NCBI RefSeq assembly: GCF_043641665.1
Contig: NC_092184.1
Coordinates: forward strand, 22,457,108 to 22,521,107
DNA: 64,000 nucleotides
Source: Enoplosus armatus
Taxonomy: Eukaryota; Chordata; Actinopteri; Centrarchiformes; Enoplosidae
Reading direction: 5' to 3'
Every line of letters starts with the position of its first letter. The stretch's first letter is position 1. Below are positions 26,355 to 39,600 of the stretch, one piece after another. The notes under the pieces were generated by a model that was not told where the DNA came from, did not search any database, and saw nothing but the letters and a program-made list of their open reading frames with translations. The position numbers were made by a program, and so were the translations under genes.

Positions 26355-29300
26355 GGACTGACTGCTGAGCAATGAAGGATTTGGTCATTTTTTCCAATCA
26401 TATATTTTAATCTTGGGCTGTCAATAATAGTCTTTATAATCATTCTATAATGTCAATACATTTTATGCCAGTTTGTGAGATTTCACAATAAAAACATTTG
26501 TCTGTGCAATTCAGGTTTCAAGAGAAATACAGTAAAGGGGAACGTTCAACCCAACTAAACTCATTTTACCCACCTTTTCTAAGTGGAAATATAGAAAACA
26601 CATGTTTTAAACTGGCAAAGTCACACAAAATATATGACATCATAGTGTTTTAAATTACAATTATTATTAGCAATCCTTAAAGCGATGCCTTTACGAAAAT
26701 ATCACAGATTGTTGTTTATTTTGGTTGCTGTTTTCCTCATGGTGGGGCAAAGGGAGGTCAGGGGTTTACCCACCTTTCAGTTTATCCCTACCTTACTAGA
26801 CATTTTATTATATTATGTCATGATAACAATGAGAAATACAATTCAATCCCATGTCTGTCCTGCTGACAGAGGCCTTGCCCCCTCCCGGCCACCCTGTGGT
26901 GGGACTGTCCTGCAGTGTGACTGTGGTACTCTGCTCTACAGTGTTTTATCCTGTCCTGTTGGATGTTCTGGCAGTGTGGCTTTACAGGTTGTGACCTAAC
27001 CCAGCTGTTCACTGGCTCTGCCATGTGTGTGTGTGTGGACCTGGCTGAGCAGGCTCCTGCTCTGCCTTCTGCCGTGCACAGTGTGATATTGAGCCTATAG
27101 TGGGTCATTCAGCCCATCGATCTGCTCACATCATACCTGACCACCTCTCTGCAGCCATTTCCTTTCTCACCTACCACCTACTGAGTCCTCATTACAATGG
27201 AGCGTGTATCCACTCTTCATCCTCCTTCTCTTTCTATTTCTCTCCATTGTCCACTGGTGGCCCGGCTGGCCAAAGAATGTGTAAAATAAAACTTTATTGT
27301 ATACTGTATATGTACATTTTGCCTCATGAGAATTATGCTTGTTTGTTTGTCTGTTTGAGCAACAGGAGGGCTGGGTTTCTTTTGAAATGTGCTGATACTT
27401 TTTTTGATTTGTCACAGTCGTAAAAAAACACCTTAATTTGAGAAACACGAGCTCTGGAGGGAGCTTTCTAATGTCAGGAAAAACAACCCTGATGATGTCT
27501 TGACCTCTGCTGCTTCATTCTTGGACCAATCTTTTTTTAATCTGTCACTCGGGAGGACCTCAACTTTATGGAAGTGCAATACTAAGTTGCTGGAATGGCC
27601 CTTTAACAAAAGAAACCAAAGCCCTCAAATGTTTGCAGCCATACAATAACTTATAAAGCTAATAGAATAGCTTAAACATTTGCTTTAAATAAGGAACTGT
27701 CTGATCAAAGAATCAAATGATGATGATGATTCTGGCCAGGTATTGATACGAGCTTTTGGTATTTGACAGTATTTCGGTCATTACCAAAAAAAGTATTGAG
27801 CCCTAGTTAACATAAAATTTACTAAACATACTATTTAATCTTTTGTTAGAGTTGGATTTGTTTTTTTCCTCTACTTACTGACTTGTTCATAGCTCCGAAT
27901 GGATTAACACATTTTAAAAAGCAGTACGTTCATGGTATCCATGCAGTAAGTGCTCTACTGCTAGACAAGGGTTTATGTGAGTGATTGTGGCTCATTGGTT
28001 AAATATGTGATTTAACACCACTTTGACACACAAACTCACAGTCACATGTAAATGCTGAGGGGATATTCTTTGTTTGGATTAGTTGTATGTTGTTGTACAG
28101 TTACATGTGAGGAACGCAGAGGGTTTGGTTGGTCCAGGAGAGCATGTGACACGAAAACAAGTGTTGCTATGTGAAAGTGCTCATACTGAAAAATATGAGA
28201 GATGGACACAGGTCATAAATAAGCTCTACTTGACATTTAGCTAAAAGGCTCCACATCACACCAGCTTTATCAGGATTTTATCCCTACTTTGCATGTCTTT
28301 GCTAGTCAGCGGCATGTAATTCACCATACATTTTCCAATGGCACTGAGTCTTAACACCTATCAGCACCTCACATCTGACTTTCTGATGATTTCTTGCGAG
28401 ACACCTCAAGACGACGGTACTATTTTTACACGCCAGCAGCTGTGGCATTTGAATGGCGGAGGAAACTGTGTCAACGGTTATTTTGAGAGTTTTACACACC
28501 AGGCCAGGCCATGCTCCCCAACTTATCCATGTAGTGAGTGTGTTTGAGATGGAGGTTGGTGAGAAAGAAAAGGAGAAGGTGAGAGAGGCTCCTTTGACCC
28601 CAGTGAAAGTGAGGAGAGGATCGAGTTGCCGGTGCCGCTAAGTGAGGTGACTATTCCAAGAAGCGGTGTACAGTTTCATCTTTGTCATGTTGAAATACTA
28701 AGCTCGGGCCTAGTCTGTCTGTCTTTCAAAGACGCTGTGCTAATTCGGAACCGTCTCTCAGACGCCTCCACGTACCGCCAGATTCATTCGTTGAGAAGGC
28801 TCATTCCACGTCTCAGTCTCAGTCTCAGTCTCAGTGAGTGCTGGTGTTTGTTGTGAGATTGAGTGATACACAGATATCCCCTACCAGGAAATTTCACTTG
28901 TGTCCGCCATTATGTGTCAAGGTGATCTCTCCTCCTAATTTTGGTGTGTATTACGATCACTGCAGCTATATGTTATATCTAGCTCCTCTGGTGGTCCAGC
29001 GGTAATTAACTTCCACTAGGCCATGTCCATTACCTGATATCTCTACAGATTTACTGCACCACAGGGCCAAAGAATGCATCTCTTATCACTCTCAGCTTAT
29101 CTCTCCCTTGAATAGCATTTCCAATGGCACACCATTACTTTGAGACATCCCGCACGATTTACTAATTGCATCCTCAAGGATCGTTTCATGAGCTGTATTT
29201 TCTGTGAAAGCAGTTTTTCGTAAGACATACTGTAGATAATCAAATAAAATCAAATACAATTTAAGGACCTCCCATTATCTTTTTTCAGTAATGAAGTAAA

Positions 29301-29933
29301 TGTGTTTTAGAAACGTCCTTTAATATGCAAAACACCGGCACCAGAGGACACATTCCTCGTGAGCATGCCTAACGAGCCGAAGGAACTAACGGCCCACAAT
29401 AATTAGTCTTCACCAGCGATCACCACGCTCGTTAATCAGCTTAGAGTGAACCGTGAATACATAAATAGCTTTCATACTAGTACTAAATCCACAGAACATT
29501 ACAACTATGTAATTACCAGCCGGATTACACAGAATGTATGAGTCTTTAGTCATTACTAACCACACTGTAATTCCAAATCTATTTCCATTGCAATCATGTG
29601 GAGCTTATGCCAAAGCGCGAGTGCACTTGAATACAATCAGTCAGAGGGTAATGCAATAAATCAGCGGTAATCAAGCTTCAGACAGTTTAAAGAGCAGTCA
29701 AGGTTGCTGACAAGTGATGAGAGCTTTACTGTGCAGTGTGTGAATATCTTACAGGTTAACTGTCTGTGCATATATGTAAACAACTCCACCAAAAGGTGCA
29801 ATTCTGCTCACAAAGGACAATGGCCTTTATATTGCATTCTGATGTGGGCCAAACATGTTTTCCTTGTGCTACATGTTCAGTGTGATTTATGACAGTTGTT
29901 GACCTGCTCATTACTGCTCGGTTACTGCAGTCA

Positions 29934-29954
29934 CTCTCTCTCTCTCTCTCTCTC
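29934..29954. repeat. (CT)n microsatellite
   Basis: Uninterrupted c/t alternation of about 21 bases. Confidence 0.92.
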
Positions 29955-30141
29955 GTTCCCAGGCTGCGATAGGTGTGAGTTAACTTATTTGCATGATTTG
30001 CCGATGCCTCTTAACCGCTTTTCTCACTGCATATAGATGCGTACATCAGATGTGGTCTTCCCGCATGTGTGTGTGTGTCTGTCATTTTGTATAATCAGTG
30101 TGTTGTTGCATGTGTGTGTGTGTGTTTGTGAATATATATAT

Positions 30142-30143
<2 letters not shown>

Positions 30144-30173
<30 letters not shown>
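30144..30173. repeat. (GT)n microsatellite
   Basis: About 30 bases of g/t alternation, preceded by a short (TA)n run and another GT run near 30105. Confidence 0.95.
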
Positions 30174-30175
<2 letters not shown>

Positions 30176-31535
30176 CCAGCGCTGTGTGTTTTAAGTAGAG
30201 AGTTAGCTGATATTATGCACGTCACGTCACAGCCAATTAAGCCCCTGCTTACTGGAGCCCCTTTAAGTGTGATTTTTCACAGGAGCGAGTGTGAAATCTC
30301 AGGGATTGGATGGAAATTACACCAACTCTATATTCAGAGACGTAACCAGGCTCCTAACTCCTCTCATCTAAACCAGCCTCTCCAGGTTACCCGCCTAATG
30401 AATGTGCTTTAATTCTGGCAATTTCGGGCTAGACCTCCAATATGTTTACACTCAGGTGAAAGAAAAGTGAAAACATCTGTTTGGTGTTCTGTCATTGGGT
30501 CTTTGCTTTTATTATCATATATTGAGAGATTGGAACAAGATTAAATTAAAATTCAAGTCGCAGAATCTATAAATATACACAGCCCATTTTGGAGAAGTGC
30601 AGTCACAATTTCCTCATTAAATTAACAAAATAATAATAAATAATAAGAACTGTTGGCTTGTTCTTTTCCCCCCACATGTTCCTATATTTAATATATAATA
30701 GCTTGGAGGCTGCAGGCCTCACACCCTGTATATCCTTACAGTATACATTATCTAAGTGCTAGTCTCTGGGCAGACCTCTCATGTCTCCATACTTGGCCTT
30801 GAATCTGACCCTGTGTTATCATAGCTAGGTGTTTATGATTCTTCCTGGGCGCTATCGTGGGATGTGTTTGAGGCTGTGTATGATTTAAACCTCCTCTGGG
30901 TTGAAAACGATCCTTGCACAGGCTTATGGCTGACTCGCAGCCTCTCTGGGATACATGTGTGAAACTGAGTGTGTGATGGGGAGATAACTGCAAAGTGGAA
31001 CCGACTGTCAGTTTTTATTTTTAGATGGCAAGTTTGTTAACAATCTCCCCTCCGTGTCTCTCACTCTACCCTATCTGGTTACTCTGTTTTGCAGCCTTAC
31101 TGTCCCAGCAGAGACATTAGATGGCAAATACGTAGATGAATGGACTTGACGCTGTTTATTTCACCAGCTTGTATTTTTGTCCCAAATGATGCGCCCTGCT
31201 CCTTTATTTCTTTAGAACATCTGTTGTCACAGTAACTCAAAACAAGGACTGAGAAAAATCCAAGCAGCTTGAAATAGAATGTGCTTTGTCTTTTTATAAC
31301 AAGGTGAAAATGTACCTGTCATAGTTTTCTGCTTTTTAATTGTGGCATATGTGGCAGAAAACAGTGTTGTTGTAACACAAAGTGTTTTAAATACTTCCAC
31401 TCGTCTGGAAGCTGTACATTTTTGCTGTCTAGACATGAAATATCACCCAGCTGCATCTGTTGAACCAGAAATGTGTACGTCTTTATATGTGTGTGTGCGT
31501 ACACTCTCACCCGCTTTTTCATGTGTGTCTTAGTG

Positions 31536-31538
<3 letters not shown>

Positions 31539-31566
<28 letters not shown>

Positions 31567-31567
31567 A
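31539..31567. repeat. (GT)n microsatellite
   Basis: About 29 bases of g/t alternation. Confidence 0.95.
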
Positions 31568-34500
31568 TCTCTGAGTTTACAAGGCGTAACCTTGTCAAAT
31601 AGGGCTGCATCATGTGCTGATCATCCCCCTGTCTGTCCCCAGGACAAATGTCTCTCTCTTCAGTACTTTGAAAGGCCTCTCTGTCTTCTCTATTAATTGG
31701 GCTAGGGGAACTGACTTTGGATCTCTCTAACTTTGTAAGAGTCTACAACGAGAGGCTGCAGTTTGAAATCAGTTCCCACTGATGCTATAGCTTCTGTAAT
31801 GCAAAGCATCGAACAGGCGATTAAATGCTTACTTTTGCTGTGATGAGAAGGATACAAGTAAGACGTCAACCACTTTGGGTAACATTGTTTTATAAGAACA
31901 CTCTCACATACTGTTATAGGACAGTCATATTATTTGGCTTCAAAATTTGCTGTTTTTCTTGCACATTTCTGTTTTTGTTACACAACAGCCAACTGCTTCC
32001 CCAGACACGCAGGCTGGCAAAGGGCTGCGCTTATTGTGTAGTTGTCTTTTTTGTTGTGGTGGTCACTTATTCTTCAAAGAAGATATTTCTGAATATAAAA
32101 GTCAAATGTGTGTTAAGATTTGAAGACATCCCGTTTTAAATTAAATTACATCTACTTCTTATTCGACCCACTTAACTTTCGAGGTCCATGACTTCTGGTC
32201 TTTTCATAATAGTAATAAACAAATGTCCTTCGTATAACCCATAAAGGTGCCAATCTAGCCAAGTATCTTTGCTGTTAAAATAAAGACCTCATTGCACTTC
32301 GACAGCCCTTAGACTACATCCCAAGTTAAGCAACACAGAAATACTGTATCTCCTCGTGCTTCCCAACCCCCATCCCTGCCTTTTATCTTCAGTGCAGCTT
32401 GTTCTTTGTATGAAGAAAAAAAAAATCTGCATCACCCCGAGCAGAATTTCAGAGAATTGGTTGATACTAATTGATATTCTAAACTTGTCTTTCCACCCCC
32501 GAGGCAACCCCGTCTTTATTAAACGATACAGGATAACCAACAAAACTTCTTTTCTTGTCGATCTAAGCAAAAACTCTGAGCGCACCACCATGAAGATTGA
32601 GGAGTTCCTAGAGGACGAGCTCCGGAGGAGACAAGATTTCGATTTTTTTCCTCTATTATTCTGTTTTCTATCAGAGGCAGGATATTAGGGGATGATAGTC
32701 ACAACTGCTCCAGTCTCATACTGTTGTGAGATGACGTCTCCCTGCTGTTGTAATATTGTATTATTATTAACTGTATTATACCTTGGTCTATATTAGATGT
32801 GTGTATGTGTGATATAAAAAGGGCAATCTCCTTTGAAAGCACTGAAGTGACTTCTCTTTGTCATTATGCTCAACATCATTTCCCATGATTCTTGTCACAT
32901 GGAATACATTATGGACAAAGTGAAACTGCTGACAAAGTGGTGCAACAACAGAGAGACACATTTGTCTCATCTGGATAGTGTAGATCCCTCGCTCGACGTT
33001 TGCATTAAAACGGTTACATGTGCTTTAACTGATCATGCTGATGGGGAATAAAATTACTTTGTCTCTTGGCACCTCCTCAGTTCCTCCGACCCCCCCCCCC
33101 CTTTATCTCCTTGCCCGGGCCCAAACCTAACACCGTCTTTCTAGGACTATCCCCAAGACAAGATGTGGGTACGAGTTTCAACCAAGGTCACCCATTCATT
33201 TTCCAGCCTGTGACAGTTCTGTGGTAGAGATGTGGGTCAAAGCTCTCAGAGTGTAGCCGTACTCCCACTTCTTTCTCCCTGACCCTCCACTAAAGGGCTT
33301 TAGGAGGAGAGAGAGAGGGGGAGGGGGGGTGAAGTTATTGTACATATATAGTTGCCATTTCTTCTGAGACGTCTCAGTGGGATTCCAGTATAAATTTAGC
33401 CTCTCCTCCCCACCAACATTAAGTGCTGAGAGGAATCCGCAATGATCTTTCATTGATTCTGCAGCGCCATATGGAGGCCCATTAAATTGATCGCGGTGGC
33501 AGCAACAGGAGCAACAGCACGCCCCACACTAGTAGATTTCCTCTGTGTCACTGTCACCTCTCGCAAGTCTGTATTTTACAAGTGAAGGATGCCACATTGT
33601 GATTGGTTTTCTCATTATTTGTTAATCGTTTAGCACGCAGACAGCTTAGTAATCATTACTTCATTAGGCGTAGTCCTCACATGGGACCAATGTGAATAGA
33701 AATGAGAGAACAGCGAGGCAGAGACGCACGTTGGTGCCATTTACAGCACTTGCTACAAAGCACACAAACACTGTATATACTTGAACTATCTTTGTATTGT
33801 ACTGAAGGTTCCCAGACAGACTCATGCAGAGTTGAGCATCTTAGCCAAGATTTCTTTGTTCTTTCTCTGTGGAGAGTGGTGAATGGTGATAATGTTGGCC
33901 CTGAGATACACATACTGTCCTGGTTTTATTCCCATTGTCTCACTTATAATGAATATACAGTACAATAGCCAGCAGGGGCTGTGCCTTTGCCAGCCTGTGT
34001 CTTCCCTCACCAATGAATCCTGTTCTTTGTTTAATGACAGTATATTATCACTGCTATTAGAATTTATACAGTAATCCCCACTATCATTCTTCTTCACTCC
34101 CTAATAATCTAATGTGATCATATCCAGATGAGTCTATGCAAATATGGGGGCCCCGTGTGACATTTTCTTCATAGTATTCGTCCATTGTTAGCTATCAAAA
34201 TTAGCTTATAGCGCTGCCAATGCCCTGTGTGATATGTGTGAGGGGAAAAAGTACATGTTTGAATTAAACATATATTAAAATATGGACGTGACAAGATAGA
34301 TACACATTGCTTTCTCCCCTCGTAAGAAATATCAGCCCGAGACATTTTCAATTCTGGGGAAGTGGGGGGATGTGAAGTGATCCATTTGAGAAATGGAAAG
34401 TTCTTCAAATATCGTTAAAGATGAATGCATGAATCATTCATAATGTGAGCCTCTCTGAACATGATGGGTGCTTCATCTCTCTCTCTATCTCTCTGTCACT

Positions 34501-35953
34501 AATTCACTCCTTTTTTTTTTAGCCCCCACATTTTCTCTGCCTCCCCTCCTGCACACACACACACACTAGTGGAAGGCCATCTCATTTTCCTCCTATTTAA
34601 CTTTTTTTAGTGTTTCTTTTTTTATTTATTTATTGCTTACAAATACTGGAAATCATTTCAGCAGCCAGGGTGACTATTATATATGCCGGGATTGCAGATG
34701 GATGAGGGACAGTAAATGCTACATGGCTGCTCTCTCTGTGTCTGTTGCGATAGTCGGGCCTAACTAACCAAATCCTCTCTCTGACTCATACAAAAATGCA
34801 CCTCAGACAGTTTTCACACTGCTGAATGTCTTTGAGAAACAGCCAACTCAGGAAAGAGAAACCCTGGTTAAGATTCTGACCTAGACAAAGATTACCCTGC
34901 TTGGCCTTTTTAGTTCGGTGTTTAACCCACATGGTCCTGTTTCTGGAGTGTGTCCTGCTGTCCACGATGCTGATGACAGAATAATAGCTTTAAGGTGATA
35001 CCTCACGGGACATCCCTGTCCCTGAGCCATGATGAGCCACATGATGGATAGTGCTTTCCAGGATATTCACAGGTCATTCACATTTGCTTATACTACCAAG
35101 CTATATTTCATTTTTGAGCTTTCATTGTGTTTAATGGCTCATATAATTGTTTTTATTAATTCTGTTCTAAGTGTCATTGTCTCACTTACTGTTTCTTGTA
35201 TGCTGGTTGTGTGGTTGTCTGACTATAATTGTTTATGGTCGCAGGTCTCTCTTGATAAATATGTCGCTAAACTAATTCAAACAATTAAATGCCATCAAGT
35301 CTTAAACCTGAATGTGTGTCCAGTTCTGGTCTGATTCTAGATTTTTCACTGGTGGAACCACTGAGATCGCATATGTAAAAGAAGGAAGTGATTGGATTGA
35401 ACCCTTAGCAGGTCTTTCAGGTCAGCAGGTCTTTTTAAAAGGGGGAGACAGAGACAGAGCGGTGGGGAGAGATTCGTAAAATAAAAACATGTCAGCACAG
35501 CCACTGAGGCAGACAGAAAAACTCAATGACATGTCTCACTGAAATGGAATCTGTAATAGTCCTGTTGAGAAATCCTCTGGAGGGTTTTTGTGAGTAAAAG
35601 TGTGGAAAGCTCCAAGATGGACCGCTATGTTCTAGAGAGGCACTGACTGGAGAGAAATATTGCTGCAAATGCACGTAAATGTTTGACTTCCACGTCCACA
35701 TCTGCCAAAGTCACTCTTACTTTCCTTTTGAGAGTGAGAGGAACTAATGGCGACCCTTTTTTTTATTCCCTTAAGAAGTCACGATGTAGAAAAAACATCC
35801 TCGCGGGATCGTCTGCGTAAAGTGCAATGAGACAGTATGTTTACTGCAACAGACAAAAAGTATTCTGAGGATTTGTCCCTTGCTCTCCGTATCATCCCTC
35901 GATCTTCTGAGAGGCCATGTGCACTGCGCCAGATCGGTGTTGCATGATTCAGT

Positions 35954-35985
35954 ATATGGATAAACCTGATCCCCTTTATCCATAT
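35954..35985. repeat. perfect 11-base inverted repeat
   Basis: The arms atatggataaa and tttatccatat are separated by a 10-base spacer. Isolated, with no associated gene or T-run. Confidence 0.7.
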
Positions 35986-36478
35986 GTTGTCAGGCTACAG
36001 CATGAAACTATATATTGTCCTCTCAATCTGTTCCACCTCACATCTTCTAGGTGTCAAATGCAGAGCACAGTGCAACAAAACAATGACTTATGCTGATATA
36101 AATGAGATTACACATGCACTATTTACTGTATCTCTCAAAGCTTATCCTGGTGTACAAGTAGCACAGCTGCACAGTTTATACGTAGATATTTTACCTTGAT
36201 AACTACTGAAAAGGTCACAAAAGGTTCAGTGCTCACATATCAGTATCAACAGGTTCCATAAAAACGCATTTTCCTCATCCGTGTACTTCGACATGACAGT
36301 CAGCAGATACCGTTGAAGAGGGTGGAAACTTTTGTTTGTTTGTTGTGTTTGTTGTGTTTATTTGTGTGTGTGCTTCCTCCATCACCAGAAGGCAGGAGGT
36401 TTATTAGAGCAGCTGGAGTCTGAACGCCTTCTGATGTGGCACTAAACTTTAAATTACAGACTTTCCTGACCACACACT

Positions 36479-36631
36479 GTGTGTGTGTGTGTGTGTGTGT
36501 TTTGGTGGGGGTCTACTCTTTAGGCATGTGAATTGAGCATATTTGAGCACTAACCTGCATGTGTGCCATTACACTTTAATTTATATCTGTGCTTGGGAAA
36601 CTTTGTGTGTGTGTGTGTGTGTGTGTGTGTT
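36479..36631. repeat. two (GT)n microsatellites
   Basis: g/t alternation at 36479-36500 and again at 36604-36631, separated by about 100 bases of non-repetitive sequence. Confidence 0.93.
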
Positions 36632-39600
36632 TCCTCCCACTTGGTCCAGGTGGCATGATGAGGCATCCCTTCCGGCTTCCACTTTGAACACACATACAGA
36701 CACAAGCTCACTCCGGTGGATGTCTGCACGTTTCTACGGATGATTAGATTACGTAAGAAAACACTGCAGAGCCCTAATAGTTGGTAAATCCAGATTACGC
36801 AGGATTATCATCCCTTTTGCTCCGCCTCTGTTCTCCCTCTGTGTGTGTGTGTTTTTGTGTGTGTGTGTCGGTGTACAGGGAGAGTGGATGACGTGGGATG
36901 AAACAGGAGGAGGAGGATAGGGGAAAGGGGCGATGTGTGTGGGGTGGGGTGGGGGTGGGGTGGGGGGTGAATGATGCCGCAAACACCAGAGCCAGATGGG
37001 ACAGAACCCCTAAGCAGCTTAGAGTCACAGTAATCACGCAGGCTAAGTTGCCATCAATGGTGTATGTGAATGTTTGTGTGTATGTGTGTTGCATGCATGT
37101 AGATGTGCGTTTGTGCGCGTGTAGTATCTCGTACATTAAACTTGGCCTGAGCGGATGCATGTTCCTGTACAAACGCTGACGTCAGAGAATGTGAGAAAGA
37201 CAAAGAGGGTGAATAAGAGATGGAGCAAACATTCTCATGCGATCAAGATATTAGAGGAGACAGGGAGAGAGTGGGAGAGCGGAGCTGCAAGTGGAGAGAG
37301 TGTGTTAGTGGTGTGGGAGGAGATAATGGAGACGAGCAGGTCAAAAAGGTGGTATTATTTCGCCCTCGTGCCAATGAGATATTACAAAAACAATGGGTGG
37401 GAAATGACACTGTGTATGTCACGCCGCATGGATATCGGCCTCAGGGGATCAGGAATCAATAGCCCTGTGTCAATAGCAATCTGCTTTGAATTTCTGTATA
37501 AAATTGATCACTGGGGGTCAAAAGAGCTAAGTAATATCCACTGATTTCCATGCATTCAGAAGAGAACTCTGAGAAGAAACATGATAATACAGTAAAAGCC
37601 TTTAAAATATGCATATGTATGATGCATAAACACATAAAGAGCACTCATGTCTTTTCAAAGCATTTCTGTTGTGTTCCTCCCTCACAGTGAGAGAGGAGAG
37701 GGCTTTAAAACTACAAAAAAGCCAACTGTAAAACCCAGGAGAGAAGCTCGCATGAATGTATTTACCTACATGAATATTCAATAATGGGGCTGCAGCACTT
37801 CACAAAGGGAAGTAATCACTGATTTATTTATTAGTGTTTTTGACATGCCATGCAATTATGCCACTGCAGGCAAGCTGTTGAGCTGCTCTCTGCCCTGCCC
37901 TAAAGCTACGTTTGTGTATGTGTGGCACTGGTTGAGCTTAAAGCTCTAATATTGATTTAAATGGATCAATAGTGATGATTGTTCTGGTGCAGGCATAATA
38001 ACAGTGATCACTGAATGATGGATAAATTATATTCTGCTTTCAACTGTGTGCAAATTACTCGCACTGCTTCCTCTTTCGCACCAAACCTCTCCAAAGGAAT
38101 CAGTCATCATTAATTTGTGAGCTTCTTTGTTCCAATTATTCCATTCAAACGCTAAAATCAGGCGCTGCTCTCGCTCTCACATCACCTTGCTTTTCTTTCA
38201 CTGTATCCCCCTCTTCTCTCGTCCTCTCTTCCTCTCCTCTCTCTCCAGAGAAGAGGGAGATGACAGCTAGCCCCACTCTCCGCTCATTGAACATTCAGCT
38301 TTGCTTTTGATGGAATTAATTTGAATGTAAATGATGGTGTGATGGAAAAGCTTTCATTGGCCCCAGCGCAAAAAAAAAATTCACACAGCGATACCACCCG
38401 CGCTACCCCCTGATGTCTGAGCAGGTTCACAGAGAGGGAGAGAAAAACAACAAAGCGCTACAACAATATGGAGCTATTACTTTCTCTGCAGCCATTAACG
38501 TCTGCGGAACATAATGAAGTTACATTGTCACCCAGTGGATTTAGTCAATGATTTGATCAATAAATGTCTTAATTCTTAATTTATAATTTTACTTCTAAGC
38601 CAACGGGGCCGTTTGTGTCATGACTTATGGCTCGTGAGGGAGGGGGTGACATCACATTTTGTGCCTCTGAATTCGCAATCTACACAGGAAGATGTTACTC
38701 TAAAGGGAAATGTTAAATTAAACACAAGAAGGCAACAAGACATGGGATGAGATTGAAAGAGCAAAGAGTATGAAGGGAGGCAAAATTAATATTGTAATAA
38801 CTACACTAGTTACTGTGAAATAATGCATCATTGCTGAAGGAATTCCCTCTTAAAAGTGGAAGTTAACTTTTTGTCTGTATACACACGAAACAAGAGAAAG
38901 ATCTGGTGTGGATCTGGTCACAATGTAGGCAAAGAAGTCCTCAGTGGGGGACAGGTCTCTGAATAAATGATGTTACAGGTGCAGGTACTGAAGTGTGTCC
39001 TCAATTCTAAAATGCAGAAGCACATCTTCTGCACACCTGTCTGCATGTACAAAAAACGTCAAATGTTTTTGGTTTTTCATGTATTAACAAAGATAACAGA
39101 GCATGTGAAACAATCTCAGGATGAATGTACAGGTCAAGTCCAGTTTACGCGGCGTGCATCTCACCAAGGGGAACTTTAAGAATGACCCTTTTTTTTTTTG
39201 TGATTTTCTTCCCTGCATTACGGAGTTCCTCTGCTTTTATTACTGTAAGTGGGGAACCATGTCGGGCTCTTTTTTAGGAATAAACAAAAGTAACCACAAA
39301 ATATCATTTCTGGGATTTTGGCCCTTAACCCCGTCCCTCCTCTCAGGTCTCTCTCTTCCTTCACTCATCTTCATGTCGTGTCATTGTGCCATCCCGATCC
39401 TCTTCCTGCCTAATTAGCTCTTTCTATGCTTGTGCTTCACTTCTCATCCATTCATATGTCATCTGTCGTCCTTTTAGCCCCTAATTTCTTTCCCCATCTT
39501 TGTCTTTCTTTCACATAAATAAATATTCAGTATTCTCCCACCTGTATACATCTGCAACAAAGACTAATTAAAAAAGTAATGATATTAACATGAAGCCATT

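Larger units (their letters stand above)
25066..30142. other. non-coding stretch
   Basis: No exon recognised. It contains the long hairpin at 26279-26354, four tctcag units at 28811-28834, and a CT microsatellite at 29934-29954. A stretch at 28980-29700 is free of simple repeats and carries several homeodomain-type TAATTA cores. A 104-codon frame at 26685 begins with a hydrophobic, signal-like segment but has no family resemblance. Confidence 0.6.
30174..36478. other. non-coding stretch
   Basis: No exon or RNA gene recognised in about 6.3 kb. It contains a GT repeat (31539-31567), a GA/G-rich patch near 33303-33330, and an 11-base inverted repeat at 35954-35985. Open frames up to about 110 codons are AT-rich and without motifs. 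Confidence 0.6.

Noticed and set aside
35029..35334. Hydrophobic 101-codon frame that might be a membrane protein
   Set aside because: AT-rich intronic sequence naturally encodes Phe, Leu, Ile and Val. There is no conserved motif or gene structure.
37155..37544. 129-codon plus-strand frame of complex composition
   Set aside because: No domain, no homology recognised, overlaps another equally long frame, and begins in purine-rich DNA.
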